Assembly: GCA_963708775.1 (NCBI GenBank)
Contig: CAVPTI010000012.1
Span: forward strand, 434,001 to 498,000
Direction of reading: 5' to 3'
Origin: JAGVSR01 sp963708775
Lineage (GTDB): Bacteria; Pseudomonadota; Alphaproteobacteria; Rhizobiales; Hyphomicrobiaceae
DNA: 64,000 bases
The first letter of the stretch is position 1; each line of letters starts with the position of its first letter. This document shows positions 33,168 to 42,982 of this stretch, in pieces. A program made the position numbers and the translations under genes. Below the pieces are notes generated by a model. It saw only the letters and a list, made by a program, of their open reading frames with translations, was not told the DNA's origin and searched no databases.

Positions 33168-35985
33168 ATGCCCCCATCCTTTTTGCCTCTCATTCTTCTG
33201 GCTCCATTTGCGGGCATCCTGGCTGTGGCGATGGCGGCGCGGGTTTCGCGGAAGCTGGCGGCTTGGACGGCGGGTGCTGCGATGGCAGCGGGGCTGGCCG
33301 CGGCTCTGCAACTCGCGCCGGAAGTGTTCGCGGGCCGGGTGGTGTATTGGCGAGTGGCGTGGCTCCCTGAGTGGGGGCTCGATTTGGCGTTGCGCTTCGA
33401 TGGACTGGGGCTTCTTTTCACGGGCCTCATTCTCGGCATCGGCGTGATGATCGTGCTCTACGCGGCCTACTACCTGCCGAAGTATGACGATCTTGGCCGC
33501 TTTTATATGTCGCTGCTCGGATTTGCGGGCGGCATGCTCGGCATCGTGCTGGCCGAGAACATCATTCTGATGGTCGTATTCTGGGAGGTGACAAGTCTCA
33601 CCTCGTTCTTGCTCATCGCCTACAAGTACCAAGAGGTCGAGGCGCGGATTTCAGCGCGCATGGCGCTGGCCGTGACGGGTGGTGGAGGGTTGGCGCTGCT
33701 GGCGGGCGCGCTGCTTTTGGGCGGCGTGGCAGGCACTTTCGATTTCAGCGTTATTGAGGAGCGGGCGGCGCTCGTGCGCGCCGATGGGCTCTATCCCGTC
33801 ATTCTCGTTCTGTTTCTGCTCGGTGCGTTCACGAAGTCGGCGCAGTTTCCGTTCCATTTCTGGCTGCCGAACGCGATGGCGGCGCCGACGCCGGTGTCAG
33901 CCTATCTGCATTCGGCAACGATGGTGAAGGCTGGCGTGTTTCTGCTGGCGAGGATGTATCCCGTGCTGGCGGGGACAGACCTCTGGTTCGTGATCGTCTC
34001 GACGACGGGAGCCATCACATTCGTCTACGGGGCCTACATTGCGCTGCTGAAGCATGATCTGAAAGGGCTGCTCGCCTATTCGACGGTGAGCCATCTGGGT
34101 CTCATTACTCTGCTGTTCGGCCTCGACACGCCGCTCGCGGCAGTGGCGGCCGTGTTCCACATCATCAATCACGCGATCTTCAAGGCATCGCTCTTCATGT
34201 CGGCGGGCATCATCGACCATGAGACCGGCACGCGCGACATGCGCCGGATGGGTGGCCTGTTCAAGACGATGCCGCGAACCTCGGTGCTCGGTATTCTGGC
34301 GGCGGGATCGATGGCGGGCGTGCCGCTGCTGAACGGCTTTCTGTCGAAGGAAATGTTCTTTACGGCGGCCGTGGCACATGAGGATTTCGGAGGGGCGGCT
34401 TACATTTTGCCGGTGGTCGCAACGATCGGCGGAATGCTCGGGGTTGCCTATTCGGTGCGCTTCGTGTGGGACGTTTTCTTCGACGGGCCGGCGAAGCCTA
34501 TGCCAAAGACGCCGCACGAGCCGCCGATGTGGATGCGCCTGCCGGTGGAAGTGCTCGTCGGTCTGGTGCTGATCGTCGGTTTCCTGCCGCAGGTCGTCGT
34601 GGGACCGATCCTTTTGTCGGCGTCCGAAGCGGTGCTGCCGGGCGCCGTACCGGAGATCAAGCTGGCGGTGTGGCATGGGTTCAATCTGCCGCTGGCGATG
34701 ACGGTGGTCGCCTTCGGGCTTGGTGTGCTGCAATTTACGCGGCGGCACACGCTCTACGCCTGGCAGGAGCGGTTCGCGTGGTCGCTGACAAGCCCTGTTG
34801 CGTTCGAGCGGGTGTACCGCGGTGCGACGAGGTTTTCGAGCGCAGTCATGGCGCTGTTGGACGCACGGTCGTTGCAGCGGAATCTGGCGCTGTTCTTCTC
34901 GTTCTTGCTCGTTGCTGGCGCCTGGGCATGGGTGAAAACGGAACTTGGCAAGCGACGGTGGCGCCGCGCTGATCGGCTCGCTGACGGTGCTGCCTGTCGA
35001 TGCGGCGTCTGCGGCGGCCTTCGCCGTACTCGTATTCGGTGCGTGTTCGACAGTGTTCCTGCGGCACAACCGCTTACTGGCGGTGATCTTTCTGAGTGTC
35101 GCGGGAACGATCGTATCGTTGACGTTCCTGCGCTTCAATGCACCCGATCTGGCGCTGACGCAGCTCACCGTCGAAGTCGTGACGATCGTGCTTCTGCTCA
35201 TGTGCTTGCGGTATCTGCCGGCGAGGCCCGCCAAGCAAAGTGCCGCTTCGCGTAGGCTGCGCGACGGGATTATTGCGATCGCTGCGGGGATTGGCGTGAC
35301 GATCATGACGTTCGCCATGCTGACGCGGCCTTACGAGTCTATCGCGGCTTATCACATGGCGAATGCAAAGCCCGGGGGCGGCGGCACGAACGTCGTCAAC
35401 GTTATCCTCGTCGATTTTCGCGGTTACGATACGCTGGGCGAGATCACGGTTCTGGCGATGGCTGCGCTTGGGCTGTGTGCACTGCTGGCCGGCGTGCGCA
35501 TGAAGCAGCCGGAAGGTTTGCCGCCTAGCCTTGCCGAACGCAGCACGATCATGCTGGCCGAATTGATGCGGCCCCTGTTGCCATTGTCGCTGGCGGTCGC
35601 CGCTTACATTTTCTTGCGCGGGCACAATCTGCCGGGTGGCGGGTTCATCGCGGGGCTCGTGGCAGCGATCGCGCTGATGTTGCAATACGTAGCAAGCGGA
35701 ATGGACTTCGCGGCTGAGCGGCTGCGGGTCAACTACGTGCGCCTGCTCGGTGTTGGGCTTGGTATTGCGACGCTGACGGGCATGGCGAGTTTCATGTTCG
35801 GATATCCTTTCCTGACATCGACGCACGGATACGTGACGCCGCCGCTGATCGACAAGTTCGAACTCGCCTCCGCCATGGCGTTCGATCTGGGCGTGTTCCT
35901 GGTGGTGGTGGGGACCGTGCTTCTGGCAATGACGGAAATCGCCGGATTGAAGCGGACGGAACAGCCTGCGCCGGGGGAGGGGTAA
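33168..35985 (+). pseudogene. mrpA: Mrp-type Na+/H+ antiporter subunit A fused to subunit B, single frameshift
   Basis: The first frame (ATG 33168) is a many-spanning membrane protein of the NuoL/MrpA type (GGMLGIVLAENIILMVVFWE, FHFWLPNAMAAPTPVSAYLH, GLLAYSTVSHLGLITLLFG). It reads to WAWVKTE at 34940 and then loses the frame. The continuation starting about LASDGGAALIGSLTVLPVDA carries the MrpA C-terminal (FNAPDLALTQLTVEVVTIVL) and the MrpB domain (LRGHNLPGGGFIAGLVAAIA). Removing one A from AAAA at 34932-34936 restores about 938 residues, the size of the fused rhizobial PhaAB. The Mrp complex exchanges Na+ or K+ for protons and supports alkali tolerance. Confidence 0.9.
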
Positions 35986-35986
35986 A

Positions 35987-36316
35987 ATGGAAGTTCTCGT
36001 CTCGGTGGCGCTCGGCTTGCTCACGGCGTGCGGGGTCTATCTAATCCTGCGACCGACGACGTTTTCCGTAATCCTGGGCCTGTCGCTGCTCTCGTATGCC
36101 GTCAACGTGCTGATCTTCTTCGGCGCACGGCTGAAGTCCACGGCGCCGCCTCTGACGATCCCGGGGCTCACGGACCAGACCGATCCTTTGCCCCAGGCGC
36201 TCGTGCTGACCGCGATCGTGATCGGCTTCGGCATGACGGCCTATCTCGTGGCGCTGGCATTGAAAGGCAAAGCGGAGAGCGGCAGCGATCACGTCGATGC
36301 AGGTGGTGAGCGATGA
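35987..36316 (+). CDS. mrpC: Mrp antiporter subunit C (NuoK-like)
   Basis: A 109-residue membrane protein with three hydrophobic helices, homologous to NuoK/MnhC. Blocks are VYLILRPTTFSVILGLSLLS and PLPQALVLTAIVIGFGMTAY. It begins 1 base after the MrpAB stop and overlaps mrpD by four bases (36313-36316). It is a part of the proton/cation pathway of the Mrp complex. Confidence 0.94.
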   Translation: MEVLVSVALGLLTACGVYLILRPTTFSVILGLSLLSYAVNVLIFFGARLKSTAPPLTIPGLTDQTDPLPQALVLTAIVIGFGMTAYLVALALKGKAESGSDHVDAGGER

Positions 36317-37854
36317 TGGCTCATCTGCCGATTCTACCAGTCCTCATTCCGCTGGCCACGGCGATTTTGCTGCTGATCGTCGCGAATGCAGGTCTGGCTG
36401 TGACGCGCGCGATCTCGCTTGCATCGCTGATCCTGTTGGCGGCCGTTGGTGCGGTGCTGCTCGACGCGGCGAGCGATGGAACCATTCGCGTCTATCGCCT
36501 GGGAGATTGGCCGGCGCCTTACGGCATCGTTCTGATGCTCGACCGGCTATCGGCGCTGATGGTCGCGCTGACGAGTTTTCTGGGTGTGGCGGTCGTGCTC
36601 GCCGCCCTTTCCGGGACCGACACGCGGGGGCGGTATTTTCATGCGTTTTTGCAGTTCCAGATGATGGGGCTCAATGGCGCGTTCCTGACCGGTGACTTGT
36701 TCAACCTCTTCGTGTTTTTCGAGATCCTGCTTCTCGCATCCTACGGCCTGTTGGTTCACGGCGGGGGATTGGAGCGCGCGCGTGCGGGCATCGCTTATGT
36801 GGTGCTGAATTTGAGTGGGTCGGCGCTGTTTCTGTATCGCGCTGGGCTGCTGTATGGGTTTCTCGGCACGCTCAATATGGCTGACTTTGGCGTGGCGCTC
36901 CAGACGGTCGCGCCGGCGGATCAGGGCGTCGTGGCGGTCATGTGCATGCTGCTGGTGACGGTGTTCCTGCTTAAGGCGGCCGTGTTGCCGATCGGGTTTT
37001 GGCTGCCGCATGTCTACACGGCGGCCACGCTGCCGGTAGCGGCGCTGTTCGTGATCATGACCAAGGTGGGGATCTATGCGTTGTTGCGCGTTACGACCAT
37101 CGGTCTGGCGGCGGCGCCCTTCACTGCGGACTTGTTGCAGCCGTGGCTGACGTGGCTGGCACTGGGGACGATTGCGCTCGGATGCGTCGGCATGTTCTCG
37201 GCAACGACGTTCGGTGTGGTGATCGCGAACCTTGTGATTGTTTCGGGCGGGACGCTTCTACTGGCCGTGGCGGAGCCGACGGCCACATCGATCGCGGCGG
37301 CGCTTTACTATCTCGTGCAGACATCACTTGTGACCGGGGCGCTGTTCCTCCTTGCCGATGCGCTGTCGCGGCAGCGGGGAGATGTTGCGGACCGTTTCAG
37401 CGACGGGCCAAGGTTGCCGAGTTTCACGGCGATTGGTCTGATGTATCTTGTCATCGGTGTTGCTGCGTGCGGCGCGCCACCGCTGTCGGGGTTTCTCGGC
37501 AAGATCATGGTGATGCAGGCGATGAGCGGCTCGACGCATCCGGCGCTCGTTTGGACGGCGCTCATCGTCTCCGGCTTCGTTGCAGCCTTGGTTCTGGCGC
37601 GCGCAGCGAGCGTGTTTTTCTGGGAACCGGGCGCGCCCGGTATCGCTGACCGGCCGGACGTGCCGTACGTGCCCGCGCGGGGTCTGTCGATGGCGCTGGT
37701 GGTGATGTTCGGCGCGGTGGTGGCGGTGAGTTTTGCTGCCGCGCCTGTATCTGTCTACGCGCGGGCGACGGCGGAACAGATCCTGGCGCGGGAGGCGTAT
37801 GTGCCGGCGGTGCTCGGTGATCCGGCTGCGGTGCAGAGGGAGCGCCGGCCATGA
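36313..37854 (+). CDS. mrpD: Mrp antiporter subunit D (NuoM/N-like)
   Basis: A 513-residue membrane protein with about fourteen helices and the proton-translocation-type antiporter domain (FNLFVFFEILLLASYGLLVH, GFWLPHVYTAATLPVAALFV). The key Glu in FFEILLLASY and Lys residues typical of complex I subunits M/N are present. It overlaps mrpC at the start and mrpE at the end (37851-37854) by four bases each, so the operon is tightly coupled. Confidence 0.95.
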   Translation: MMAHLPILPVLIPLATAILLLIVANAGLAVTRAISLASLILLAAVGAVLLDAASDGTIRVYRLGDWPAPYGIVLMLDRLSALMVALTSFLGVAVVLAALSGTDTRGRYFHAFLQFQMMGLNGAFLTGDLFNLFVFFEILLLASYGLLVHGGGLERARAGIAYVVLNLSGSALFLYRAGLLYGFLGTLNMADFGVALQTVAPADQGVVAVMCMLLVTVFLLKAAVLPIGFWLPHVYTAATLPVAALFVIMTKVGIYALLRVTTIGLAAAPFTADLLQPWLTWLALGTIALGCVGMFSATTFGVVIANLVIVSGGTLLLAVAEPTATSIAAALYYLVQTSLVTGALFLLADALSRQRGDVADRFSDGPRLPSFTAIGLMYLVIGVAACGAPPLSGFLGKIMVMQAMSGSTHPALVWTALIVSGFVAALVLARAASVFFWEPGAPGIADRPDVPYVPARGLSMALVVMFGAVVAVSFAAAPVSVYARATAEQILAREAYVPAVLGDPAAVQRERRP

Positions 37855-38348
37855 GTTTGCGCGAACGCCTGTTGCCGCAACCTGTTCTGACGCTGGTCAT
37901 CGCGACGCTGTGGCTCGTGCTCGCGTCGGATGCCAGCGCGGGGAATGTGTTGCTCGGGCTGACGATCGGGCTGCTGATCCCGCCGTTTTCTTCGGCGTTC
38001 TGGCCGGGGCGGCCGCACACGTTCCGGTTGGGTCCGGCTCTGCGGCTGTTGGTCGTCGTGATCTATGACATCATCGTGGCGAACATTGCGGTGGCGCGGA
38101 TCGTGCTCGGCAATGTCGATAGGATCAGGCCGGCTTTTGTGGATGTGCCGCTCGATACGGCCGATCCCTACGTCGCAACCATCCTCGGCAGCATCATCAC
38201 GCTGACGCCGGGCACGCTGACGATCGATATCGATATGGAGAAGCGGGTGGCGCACATCCATGCGCTCGATGTGCAGGACAGGTCGATGCTGATCGCGGAA
38301 ATAAAGAACCGCTATGAGGCGCCGCTGAAGGAGATTTTCGGATGCTGA
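37851..38348 (+). CDS. mrpE: Mrp antiporter subunit E
   Basis: A 165-residue protein with two or three N-terminal membrane segments and a cytoplasmic domain with ITLTPGTLTIDIDMEKRVAH, the conserved MnhE block, plus HIHALDVQDRSMLIAEIKNR. Overlaps neighbours by four bases upstream and seven downstream. Needed for full Mrp activity; not itself related to complex I. Confidence 0.94.
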   Translation: MSLRERLLPQPVLTLVIATLWLVLASDASAGNVLLGLTIGLLIPPFSSAFWPGRPHTFRLGPALRLLVVVIYDIIVANIAVARIVLGNVDRIRPAFVDVPLDTADPYVATILGSIITLTPGTLTIDIDMEKRVAHIHALDVQDRSMLIAEIKNRYEAPLKEIFGC

Positions 38349-38611
38349 TGACTGCCGTCACGATCGCCTTGGTGCTGGTGGGATTTGCGACGGTGCTGAC
38401 GGTGTTGCGGCTGGCGTTCGGCCCGTCTTTGCCGGATCGTATTCTGGCGCTCGATACGTTGGCCATCGATGTGATTGCGCTGGTGGTTCTGATGGGTCTG
38501 CTGGCAAGCAGCGCGCTGTCGTTCGAGGCGGCGCTTCTGATTGCGATGACGGGCTTCGTCGGCACGGTGGCGCTATGCAAATATGTCATCGGCCGCAGTA
38601 TCATTGATTAG
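38342..38611 (+). CDS. mrpF: Mrp antiporter subunit F
   Basis: An 89-residue protein with three membrane helices. The family block GPSLPDRILALDTLAIDVIA and the C-terminal GFVGTVALCKYVIG are clear. It overlaps the end of mrpE by seven bases. Confidence 0.93.
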   Translation: MLMTAVTIALVLVGFATVLTVLRLAFGPSLPDRILALDTLAIDVIALVVLMGLLASSALSFEAALLIAMTGFVGTVALCKYVIGRSIID

Positions 38612-38623
38612 GTGGTGCGCATC

Positions 38624-38950
38624 ATGATCGCTGAAGCCATTGCATCGTGTCTCATTGTTCTGGGAGCCTTCTTCGTTCTCCTCGGATCCATTGGTCTCAT
38701 GCGCTTGCCGGACATTTTCACCCGATTGCATGGGCCGACCAAGGCGACGACGCTCGGAGTCGGTGCGATCGTCATAGCGGCGAGTGTTGCCGCCTACTCC
38801 GTCACAGGCGAAATCAACCTGAAGGCGCTGACGGTTCTGCTTTTTCTGTTCATTACGGCGCCCGTATCTGCGCATTTGCTGGGCAAAGCAGCGCTGAAGG
38901 ACTTGGGGAACCGCGGCTCTGCAGGTCCGCAGCCGCAACATAAAGCGTGA
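38624..38950 (+). CDS. mrpG: Mrp antiporter subunit G
   Basis: A 108-residue protein with three membrane helices. The MnhG/PhaG block LGSIGLMRLPDIFTRLHGPT and TKATTLGVGAIVIAA are present, as is FLFITAPVSAHLLGKAAL. The ATG at 38624 is preferred because AGGTGG lies 10 bases upstream; a GTG at 38612 directly after the mrpF stop is an alternative. It is the last gene of the A/B-C-D-E-F-G operon. Confidence 0.93.
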   Translation: MIAEAIASCLIVLGAFFVLLGSIGLMRLPDIFTRLHGPTKATTLGVGAIVIAASVAAYSVTGEINLKALTVLLFLFITAPVSAHLLGKAALKDLGNRGSAGPQPQHKA

Positions 38951-39071
38951 TCGTTTCGCATCATCGCCAGATATTCACCGTTGGAAAAGGTGGGGATTGC
39001 GCGCGCGCCCTTTTTGCGGCGGGGCGGGAGGCGCATAATCGCGCTCCGGGGAATGTGCAAAGGGAGAATGA

Positions 39072-40253
39072 TCAATGATTGACACGAAAATGTTGGCTGC
39101 CATCGTGGCGACGGGCGTGATCGCGCTTGCGGCAACGCCGGCTTCGGCCGGGTGTGTCCGTGCCGGTGCAAGTGCTACGGCGATCACATCCGAATTGGCC
39201 ACGGTGCTGGCCAAGGAAGCGCTGTACAATTCGAACATGTTCGCGGGCCGCAAGGCCAGAGGTGCCGTCAGCGTCAAGTGCGACTACATCGGCGTCGTGA
39301 CGACGTGCAAAGCGCGGCAGGTCGCCTGCACATAAGCTTTTCACCGCGGCGCCGCACGCGCGGTGCCGCGGTCTCAAGACAGATATCGGCACCACGTCGA
39401 CGCCGACGGAGACGGTGTGTTCGCCGCCGCCGAGAAGGACCCCGCCGATGGGGCTGATGTCGTCGTAGTCGCGGCCGTGGGCGATGGTGATGTGCTCTTC
39501 GGCGACGATGAGGCCATTCGTTGGATCAAGATCGGTCCAGCCTCTTTCGGGCGACCAAACCGAAATCCAGGCGTGCGAGGCGTCGGCACCCTGCATACGC
39601 GGCTGGCCGGGGGGCGGGTGCGTGAGGATGTATCCGCTGATGTAGCGGCCGGGAACGCGCATGGCGCGCAGGCATGCAAGCGCCAGATGGGCGAAGTCCT
39701 GGCAAACGCCGCGGCGCTGCTTGAAGACCTGTGAGATCGGCGTCGAGATGTCGGTTGCCGTCGGGTCGAAGGTGAACTCGTCAAAGATGCGCTGATTGAG
39801 ATCGATCGCGGCCTCGAGAACCGGGCGCCCGGGGCGGAAGGATTTTGCCGCGTAGGCTTCGATGTCGAGGTTCGGCGTAGTGAGCTTGGAGGTGCAGCGG
39901 TACTGCAGCACGTCCAGGTCGAGGGGCCGGCCTGTTCCTAAAATATGCGCATCGAGCAGGTTCCACGGCGTGGAGCGCGCGGGCTCCAGTTCCGGCGCGG
40001 CATGAACGATGATGGTGCTGCGCGCGTGCAGGATCAGTTCGCGGTGCGGGACTTCAATATCGAGGGTCACGATCGGGTTGCCGAAGGCGTCGATGCCGTC
40101 CTGGCGCAGGGCCGGTGCCGGATCAACGATGAGACTGTGATGGCGCACGACCTGCCGCAGGCAGGGCCGCGGCGACATATGGATCAGGTGCTGGGATTGG
40201 ATGACCGGCTGCGAATATTCATAGTGCGTCCGGTGGCTCACATCGAACATCAT
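39072..40253 (-). CDS. Transglutaminase-like cysteine peptidase family protein, anomalous C-terminus
   Basis: Starts MMFDVSHRTHYEYSQPVIQS (bacterial transglutaminase N-terminal domain). The papain-like triad is Cys in FKQRRGVCQDFAHLALACLR, His in GADASHAWISVWSPERGWTD and Asp in DLDPTNG. The normal family end (VSVGVDVVP) is at about 39383. Beyond it the frame continues 100 residues antisense to the small exported protein gene, giving 393 residues instead of about 290. A one-base shift would stop at 39374. The tail is therefore suspect. The start overlaps the stop of the ATP-grasp/alpha-E gene (ATGA). It is the last gene of the operon from 46279. Confidence 0.85.
   Translation of the reverse strand: MMFDVSHRTHYEYSQPVIQSQHLIHMSPRPCLRQVVRHHSLIVDPAPALRQDGIDAFGNPIVTLDIEVPHRELILHARSTIIVHAAPELEPARSTPWNLLDAHILGTGRPLDLDVLQYRCTSKLTTPNLDIEAYAAKSFRPGRPVLEAAIDLNQRIFDEFTFDPTATDISTPISQVFKQRRGVCQDFAHLALACLRAMRVPGRYISGYILTHPPPGQPRMQGADASHAWISVWSPERGWTDLDPTNGLIVAEEHITIAHGRDYDDISPIGGVLLGGGEHTVSVGVDVVPISVLRPRHRACGAAVKSLCAGDLPRFARRHDADVVALDADGTSGLAAREHVRIVQRFLGQHRGQFGCDRRSTCTGTDTPGRSRRCRKRDHARRHDGSQHFRVNH
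39075..39335 (+). CDS. Small exported hypothetical protein
   Basis: An 86-residue protein with a signal peptide (MIDTKMLAAIVATGVIALAA, cut after ASAG). The mature part has four Cys residues (GCVRAGAS, VKCDYIG, TTCKAR, VACT), suggesting disulfides in the periplasm. An AAAGGGAGA site precedes the ATG. It stands 124 bases after mrpG. No family is recognised. The overlapping antisense frame of the transglutaminase gene is probably not real here. Confidence 0.72.
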   Translation: MIDTKMLAAIVATGVIALAATPASAGCVRAGASATAITSELATVLAKEALYNSNMFAGRKARGAVSVKCDYIGVVTTCKARQVACT

Positions 40254-42838
40254 GAGCTGTGCTCGGCGCGATTTTGAGGCTCGATGCGGGTGTGGACGCG
40301 GTGTGGCGCGTCGTCGGTCAGATTGAAGTAGTGCCGCGAGACGGCATTCGAGAGCGCCGGCAGGAGCTGGATCTGTTCGAGCATGATGCGTTCGAGGGTT
40401 GTGCCATTGGGTTCGCGCGCCATCGCTTCGACGTCGGCGAGGCGAATGGCGGTGAGGAGGGCAAGGATCAGGCGCCGATCTTCCGACAGGGTGGTGGAGC
40501 GCTTGCCGTCGGGCAGGCGTTCGAGATGGCGGGAGAGGGCGGCGAGCTGATAGGCGAGGCTGCGGGGGTTCGTCTCGTCCAAGAGCAGGAGGTCGAGGAC
40601 CAGCGCGAGGATCGGATCGAGGCGGTAGCGCGAGCGGTAGGTGATGAAGCTGTCGGCGAGTTCGAGGAGGAGGAGCAAACTGCTCTGTTCCTCCTCGCTG
40701 TCGGGCACGGGAATGAAGAGCGTGAGGATCGCTTCGCTCAGATTGTAGCCGCGTTCCAGGCGGCGCCCCATGTCCAGGAACGACCAGCCGTAGTTGCGGG
40801 TCATGTTCTCGTGCATCAGGCCGTTGAAAGCGGCGAGCGAGGCGAGGCCTTCGTCGAGCAGGTCGAGCACGGCAACGGGTGGGGCGGAGGCGAGCGTCGT
40901 GACCCACGTGTCGCCCGGGCGGAAGCGAGACAGCGTCTGCCAAGCTTCCAGCGAGAGGCGATCGCGGGCCAGATGCGCAACGCGGTAAAGACCTTCGAAC
41001 GTATTTTCCAGCGTGCGGTGGCCGGTGGACCCGGCAATGAGGTCAGTGCAGAGCTTCTCTATTTCAAAGTCGTTGGTGCCGGCGCGTTCCGATATGCCGG
41101 CGTGGCTATCGGATTTGGAAAGCAGAACGTCGAGGCACTTGCGGGCGGCGCGGCGGCCAGTGGCGGGCCCCCCGTCTTCCTCGACGCGGCGTAGGGCACC
41201 GCGCAGGACACGCATTGTCCAGTCAGCGCGCTCGCTATAGCGGCCGAGCCAAAAGAGATCGTCGGCAACACGGCTTTGGATCACGCGCTGCGAGCGCTCG
41301 ACGCGGGCTGTTTCCAGCGCAGGGCGCCAGAGGCTGATATGGGGACCTTGCTCGGCGTCCGAGACGATCCAGACGTCGCGTGTATGGCCATCAGGGGCGT
41401 TGAGAGCTACGGCGCGGTCGGGATCGACGGTCATTGCGAGGCCGCCGGGCATGGCCTGATAACCGGCAGGTGTGCGGGCAACAAAAAAACGAACGGCTAA
41501 GGGGCGCGATGCCAACCCGTCGCGCGTGACGACGGGCGCACGGCTGAACCCGATCTTATCCTCGGCGACGAGTCGCGCGCCGTGCAGTTTGATCTCGCGT
41601 TTGAGGACGTCCCGGTCGGCGTCGGACAGCGCACGCGTGTCCTGGCCAAGCGCTGCCTGTCCTGGGCGGCCGGTGCCTTCCTGCGCTTTGCGGACAACGA
41701 GGCCGTCGAGATTCGACAGAACGTGCGCGCGGGCTGAAGGATCGCCCAGCCAGAAGCGGCGTGCGTCGGGCAGCTGCAGTTCCTCGCCAAGGAGACGTTC
41801 GCAGATCTGCGGCAGGTAGCAGCCGATGCCGCGGTTCTGTGCGAGGGCGGAGCCGACGGAGTTGACGATGAGACGGGGCTGGCGGCGCCAGACGCGCATG
41901 AGACCGGCGGGACCGTCGAAGCCACCGGGGTCGAGTTCGAGCGGATCGATCGAGCGGCCATCGACACAGCGGACGATGAGGTCGATCTCCTTCAAGCCTT
42001 CGAGTGTCTTGAGATAGACTTGGTTGACCTTCGTGCGCAGGTCGGAGCCTTCCACAAGAAGGTAGCCCAGATAGCGCGCGAGGTAGGCGTGGGAGAAATA
42101 GTCTTCGTGCAGGGGCCCCGGCGTCAGGAGCGCGATACGCGCATTTTCGCGGCCACTGTGGCTCGTGAGGGTCGATTGGACGTTGTGGAAAAAGGGTGCA
42201 AGGCGGACGCCGTTGCACTGTTTGAACAGGTCGCCGGTGATGTGCGTGTGCACCACACGGTTGGCCAGCGCAAAGCCGACGCCGGCGAGGGTCTCGGTGT
42301 GATTGTCGATGATGCGCCACTGGCCATCGTCGCCGCGGGCGAGGTCAGCTGCATAGAATTGCAGGCCGCCGGCTTCGGGAAGGACGCCTTGTGCGGGACG
42401 GATGAAGGCGGTGTCGGAAAAGACGAGCTCGGGCGGGAGCAGTCCTTCGCGCATCAGGTTTTGGGGGCCGTAGAGATCCGAGAGGATCGCATCGGAGAGG
42501 CGGGCGCGCTGGGTTATCGCTTCTTCCAGCCAACGCCACTCGGCCGCGGAAATCATCAGCGGAGCGAGGTCGAGCTGCCAGCGCTGGCTGGGTTTGCGAG
42601 GATCGGAAAAGATGTCGTAGGCGATGCCGGTGTCGCGCACGCGCCGATCGAGCCGCTGAGCGCGGTTCGCGCGGTCGGCTTCGGACATTTCGCCGAGACC
42701 ATCAAGAAGCGCGCGCCAGTGCGGGCGCACCTGGCCGGAGCCATCCAGAAGTTCATCGTAGCCAGAGCCGTTGGCGGCCCGGTAGGTGCTGACGAGGTCC
42801 GCCTGAAGGCCCGCTTGTGCCGGGGCCGTTTTGTTCAT
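40250..42838 (-). CDS. Circularly permuted ATP-grasp protein fused to an alpha-E domain
   Basis: An 862-residue protein. Residues about 70-500 form the circularly permuted ATP-grasp type 2 domain (GLQFYAADLARGDDGQWRII, DNHTETLAGVGFALANRVVH, GIGCYLPQICERLLGEELQL, FWLGDP). Residues about 530-845 form the helical alpha-E domain (SRVADDLFWLGRYSERADWT, NYGWSFLDMGRRLERGYNLS). Alpha-E/ATP-grasp proteins are predicted amide- or peptide-bond-forming enzymes, described by comparative genomics together with transglutaminases. The two are often separate genes; here they are one polypeptide. It sits between the two transglutaminase genes. Confidence 0.9.
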   Translation of the reverse strand: MNKTAPAQAGLQADLVSTYRAANGSGYDELLDGSGQVRPHWRALLDGLGEMSEADRANRAQRLDRRVRDTGIAYDIFSDPRKPSQRWQLDLAPLMISAAEWRWLEEAITQRARLSDAILSDLYGPQNLMREGLLPPELVFSDTAFIRPAQGVLPEAGGLQFYAADLARGDDGQWRIIDNHTETLAGVGFALANRVVHTHITGDLFKQCNGVRLAPFFHNVQSTLTSHSGRENARIALLTPGPLHEDYFSHAYLARYLGYLLVEGSDLRTKVNQVYLKTLEGLKEIDLIVRCVDGRSIDPLELDPGGFDGPAGLMRVWRRQPRLIVNSVGSALAQNRGIGCYLPQICERLLGEELQLPDARRFWLGDPSARAHVLSNLDGLVVRKAQEGTGRPGQAALGQDTRALSDADRDVLKREIKLHGARLVAEDKIGFSRAPVVTRDGLASRPLAVRFFVARTPAGYQAMPGGLAMTVDPDRAVALNAPDGHTRDVWIVSDAEQGPHISLWRPALETARVERSQRVIQSRVADDLFWLGRYSERADWTMRVLRGALRRVEEDGGPATGRRAARKCLDVLLSKSDSHAGISERAGTNDFEIEKLCTDLIAGSTGHRTLENTFEGLYRVAHLARDRLSLEAWQTLSRFRPGDTWVTTLASAPPVAVLDLLDEGLASLAAFNGLMHENMTRNYGWSFLDMGRRLERGYNLSEAILTLFIPVPDSEEEQSSLLLLLELADSFITYRSRYRLDPILALVLDLLLLDETNPRSLAYQLAALSRHLERLPDGKRSTTLSEDRRLILALLTAIRLADVEAMAREPNGTTLERIMLEQIQLLPALSNAVSRHYFNLTDDAPHRVHTRIEPQNRAEHSS

Positions 42839-42982
42839 CGTTATCAGGCCTTGCCCCTCGTGCAGTCATCCCCCGCGCCGCATTCTCCCCAGAACGGACG
42901 CACGCGCCGACTATCCGACCGAATTGGGGCGCTCGCAACCTCTGAGGACGGGGCGAGGTAAATACCGGCGGGTGGGCGATGC

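Noticed and set aside
33897..35318. 473-codon minus-strand frame
   Set aside because: Antisense to mrpA; Arg/His/Gln-rich composition typical of a GC shadow.
40259..41194. 311-codon plus-strand frame
   Set aside because: Antisense to the alpha-E domain; no protein-family similarity.
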